Source of the DNA: Nitrospinae bacterium CG11_big_fil_rev_8_21_14_0_20_56_8
Lineage (GTDB): Bacteria > Nitrospinota > Nitrospinia > Nitrospinales > VA-1
Assembly (NCBI GenBank): GCA_002796165.1
Contig: PCWF01000170.1
Span: 1 to 9,367 of the forward strand
DNA: 9,367 bases
Direction: 5' to 3'
Shown here: positions 8,130 through 9,367 of the stretch, in pieces
Layout of the letters: every line of letters starts with the position of its first letter
Numbering within the stretch: position 1 is the stretch's first letter
Made by a program: the position numbers and the translations under genes
The notes under the pieces: model-generated
Told to the model about the DNA's origin: nothing
Databases searched by the model: none
The model's input: the letters and a program-made list of their open reading frames with translations, nothing else

Positions 8130-8340
8130 AAGCCTTTACCCAATTCCCCTTTATTGGAGAATTTAATCAACCGCGGACCAGGAATGCGAATAAAAAGCGA
8201 AATTATTTAAAATTATGTACCCTTTGAGGTGATTTGACATCAAAACTGGAAGCAATCGGGCGGGTCGGGATACCATCAAGCCCCTTGAAAATAAGACCCT
8301 CTCCCTTACATATGGAGGGAATCCTGCAGAAATTTACCCG

Positions 8341-8353
8341 CCGGTCAGACCGG
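8341..8353. repeat. Small GC hairpin before the molybdoenzyme RBS
   Basis: CCGGT and ACCGG pair perfectly around a three-base loop CAG and end six bases before the GAGGA ribosome binding site. It could tune translation, but five base pairs can arise by chance. Confidence 0.4.
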
Positions 8354-8358
8354 AAAAC

Positions 8359-8363
8359 GAGGA
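8359..8363 (+). promoter_or_regulatory. Ribosome binding site of the molybdoenzyme gene
   Basis: GAGGA ends 9 bases before the ATG at 8373 and decides that start. A small GC hairpin, CCGGT-CAG-ACCGG (8341-8353), lies just upstream of it. Confidence 0.75.
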
Positions 8364-8372
8364 AAACGATCT

Positions 8373-9056
8373 ATGTTCGATCCGAATTCTAAGCGAATCA
8401 AAGGCCGGGAGGCCTTGATAAAATATCGAAAAACCCTTCGGGAAAAACAGAATTGGGAGGGAGGGATCCCCATGGGTGAAGGCTCCCTCAACCGGGATGG
8501 GAATCCGCAAATCCCTCCTGGACAGCGCATCGTAACCAATTGGCCCGTCCTCGACCTGGGCTTTCAGCCTGAAATCGATATTGAGGACTGGAAACTCACC
8601 GTATCGGGACAGGTCAAACATGAACGGACCTTTTCCTGGGATGAGTTCATGAAATTCCCCCAGGTCGAGGATGTTTCGGATTTCCATTGCGTCACCACCT
8701 GGAGCCGGCTGGACAACCGATGGAAAGGCGTGCGCTTCTCCGACCTGGCCCGGTTCTGTGAGGTTCTGCCCGGCGCGTCATTTGTGTATATCAAGGCGTA
8801 CGACGGGTATTCCACAAACCTTCCGCTGGGGGAAGCGATGAAATACGACGTTCTCCTCGTTCACGAGTGGGAAGGACATCCCTTGACGCGGGAACATGGG
8901 GGGCCGGTGCGAATGATCACCCCACAGATCTATGCCTGGAAGGGAGCAAAATGGATTGGAGAAATAATTTTCCGGGATTTTGATGAGCTGGGATTTTGGG
9001 AAAAACGAGGTTATTCCAACACCGCCGAGCCCTGGCTGAACGACCGGTATTCCTGA
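8373..9056 (+). CDS. Cytoplasmic sulfite oxidase-like molybdopterin oxidoreductase
   Basis: This 227-residue protein matches the oxidoreductase molybdopterin-binding domain (PF00174 fold) shared by sulfite oxidases and MsrP/YedY. Cys106 in DFHCVTTWS (103-111) is the expected Mo-coordinating thiolate. HGGPVRMITPQIYAWKGAKW (175-194) and GFWEKRGYSNTAEPW (207-221) are the typical C-terminal motifs. The N-terminus has no twin-arginine or Sec signal and no membrane segment, so it should be cytoplasmic. There is no heme b5 domain or sulfite-oxidase dimerisation domain, and the length fits the short 'sulfite oxidase-like oxidoreductase' group (YuiH-like). The substrate is unknown for that group: sulfite, or S- or N-oxide chemistry, are possibilities. 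GAGGA with 9 bases spacing supports this ATG. It is transcribed divergently from the glycosylation operon, and no electron-transfer partner or molybdenum-cofactor gene is within view. The family call is secure; the reaction is not. Confidence 0.92.
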   Translation: MFDPNSKRIKGREALIKYRKTLREKQNWEGGIPMGEGSLNRDGNPQIPPGQRIVTNWPVLDLGFQPEIDIEDWKLTVSGQVKHERTFSWDEFMKFPQVEDVSDFHCVTTWSRLDNRWKGVRFSDLARFCEVLPGASFVYIKAYDGYSTNLPLGEAMKYDVLLVHEWEGHPLTREHGGPVRMITPQIYAWKGAKWIGEIIFRDFDELGFWEKRGYSNTAEPWLNDRYS

Positions 9057-9187
9057 CGCCCCTGGAATTCACCAAACCCGAATATTGCATGAGTGGGAAA
9101 GGGCAACTCCCTGGGAAGCGCATTGAATCAAGCCGGGGAAACCGTTTCGTATGAAAAATTTCAGGCACAAATGGCACCGTCCACCTG

Positions 9188-9225
9188 TCATTGCGAGGAG
9201 ACAGGCCCAGCCGACGAAGCAATCC
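9188..9225. repeat. CATTGCGAG...GAAGCAATCC intergenic repeat unit
   Basis: The segment opens with TCATTGCGAGGAG and closes with GACGAAGCAATCC, with ATTGC and GCAAT (9190-9194 and 9219-9223) as its inverted ends. Repeats of this form, roughly 35-40 bases, are known to be scattered in intergenic DNA of diverse bacteria and are often mis-called as short Arg-rich ORFs. Only one copy is visible in this window, so membership rests on the recognised pattern. Confidence 0.65.
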
Positions 9226-9246
9226 AGTACGGGCAGAACGGGCGCA

Positions 9247-9261
9247 CCGGCGTAGCGCCGG
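9247..9261. repeat. Perfect GC hairpin
   Basis: CCGGCG-TAG-CGCCGG is a perfect six-base-pair stem with a three-base loop, 21 bases downstream of the CATTGCGAG-type repeat. No T-tract follows, so it is not a standard intrinsic terminator on either strand. Confidence 0.6.
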
Positions 9262-9301
9262 GGCAGGAGGGCCTGAGTCCCAAACCTGGCGCAATCGAAA
9301 C

Positions 9302-9358
9302 ATTTCGGCCTTGAGGCCCTGCGCCCGGTAGCGGCGAGTGGGCGGCGCGCGCCGAAAT
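9302..9358. repeat. Nested inverted repeats near window end
   Basis: ATTTCGGC (9302-9309) pairs perfectly with GCCGAAAT (9351-9358). Inside are CGCCC (9322-9326) with GGGCG (9340-9344), and a GGCC-TTGA-GGCC hairpin (9307-9318) that competes with the outer stem. CGAAA (9296-9300) can also pair with TTTCG (9303-9307), giving a further alternative. This resembles the end of a small palindromic element, but the window stops too soon to define it. Confidence 0.45.
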
Positions 9359-9367
9359 CCCGAATGC

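Larger units (their letters stand above)
8072..8372. promoter_or_regulatory. Divergent intergenic control region
   Basis: About 300 bases separate the divergent starts at 8071 (-) and 8373 (+). The part near 8188-8220 is AT-rich. On the minus strand a CATAAT (8217-8212) is preceded by TTGATG (8243-8238), but the 20-base spacer is too long for a good sigma-70 site. On the plus strand TTGACA (8234-8239) has no matching -10 box, and TTGAAA (8285-8290) is followed by only a weak TACATA (8307-8312). I therefore place promoters here by context, not by convincing boxes. No riboswitch-like fold was recognised. Confidence 0.45.
9057..9367. other. Gene-free region with repeat-like, GC-rich structured DNA
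   Basis: Nothing here codes convincingly for protein. The open frames present (for example 9093-9314 on plus and 9303-8917 on minus) have low-complexity, Arg/Pro-rich translations and run through the repeat, and the minus one also overlaps the molybdoenzyme gene antisense. From about 9230 to the window end the DNA is distinctly GC-richer and full of short palindromes. No intrinsic terminator with a T-tract follows the molybdoenzyme stop codon. Confidence 0.6.

Noticed and set aside
8072..8170. N-terminal extension of the large protein by 33 residues from a TTG codon.
   Set aside because: There is no plausible RBS before the TTG, the added residues are basic and unlike the family, and the segment contains the inverted repeat; the ATG at 8071 begins the expected first strand.
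8177..8200. A possible sigma-54 promoter (TGG...TTGA) before the glycosylation operon.
   Set aside because: The GG and following G differ from the required GG-N10-GC spacing by one base and the GC is absent.
8312..8392. A 26-codon ORF starting at ATG 8312 and overlapping the molybdoenzyme start.
   Set aside because: It has no ribosome binding site, a basic composition without features, and overlaps the RBS and start of the real gene in another frame.
9247..9261. Intrinsic terminator for the molybdoenzyme gene.
   Set aside because: The hairpin is strong but is about 190 bases past the stop and has no T-tract.
8917..9303. A minus-strand ORF of 128 codons ending inside the molybdoenzyme gene.
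   Set aside because: Its translation includes the Arg-rich GLLRRLG...PRNDR string typical of read-through of CATTGCGAG repeats, and the rest is antisense to a real gene.

Overview
This window looks like a fragment of a Gram-negative bacterial chromosome of moderately high GC (roughly mid-50s percent by eye). A heptosyltransferase-family enzyme points to a lipopolysaccharide-type sugar world. The modular glycosyltransferase set resembles surface or flagellin glycosylation loci of Nitrospinota- or Desulfobacterota-like bacteria. That placement is a guess from gene style; no marker here fixes the taxon.

Layout. Bases 2-1144 (+) hold the C-terminal three quarters of a divergent phosphoglycerate kinase whose start lies outside the window. 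Bases 8071-1099 (-) hold a tight three-gene unit read leftward: a 1138-residue protein with two glycosyltransferase modules, a methyltransferase and TPR repeats; a 599-residue CgeB-type glycosyltransferase with a MAF-like N-terminal part; and a 581-residue GT9 (heptosyltransferase-like) protein with a long C-terminal extension. The gaps are 8 and 2 bases, so this is almost certainly one operon. Its last gene runs 46 bases tail-to-tail into the 3' end of the kinase gene. Bases 8072-8372 are a divergent control region with an AT-rich stretch and a clear inverted repeat. Bases 8373-9056 (+) encode a small cytoplasmic sulfite-oxidase-family molybdoenzyme. Bases 9057-9367 carry no credible gene but contain a CATTGCGAG...GAAGCAATCC-type intergenic repeat and several GC-rich hairpins.

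How the genes may work together (inference). The three minus-strand genes supply at least four glycosyltransferase modules and one methyltransferase, enough to assemble and cap a short methylated glycan. The TPR tail and MAF-like domain suggest that the acceptor is a protein, possibly flagellin, rather than only lipid A-core. The kinase and molybdoenzyme have no evident link to that pathway. No mobile element, CRISPR array, tRNA or rRNA gene was seen. The most unusual items are the modular glycosylation proteins, the uncharacterised GT9 tail, the divergent kinase and the convergent gene overlap.
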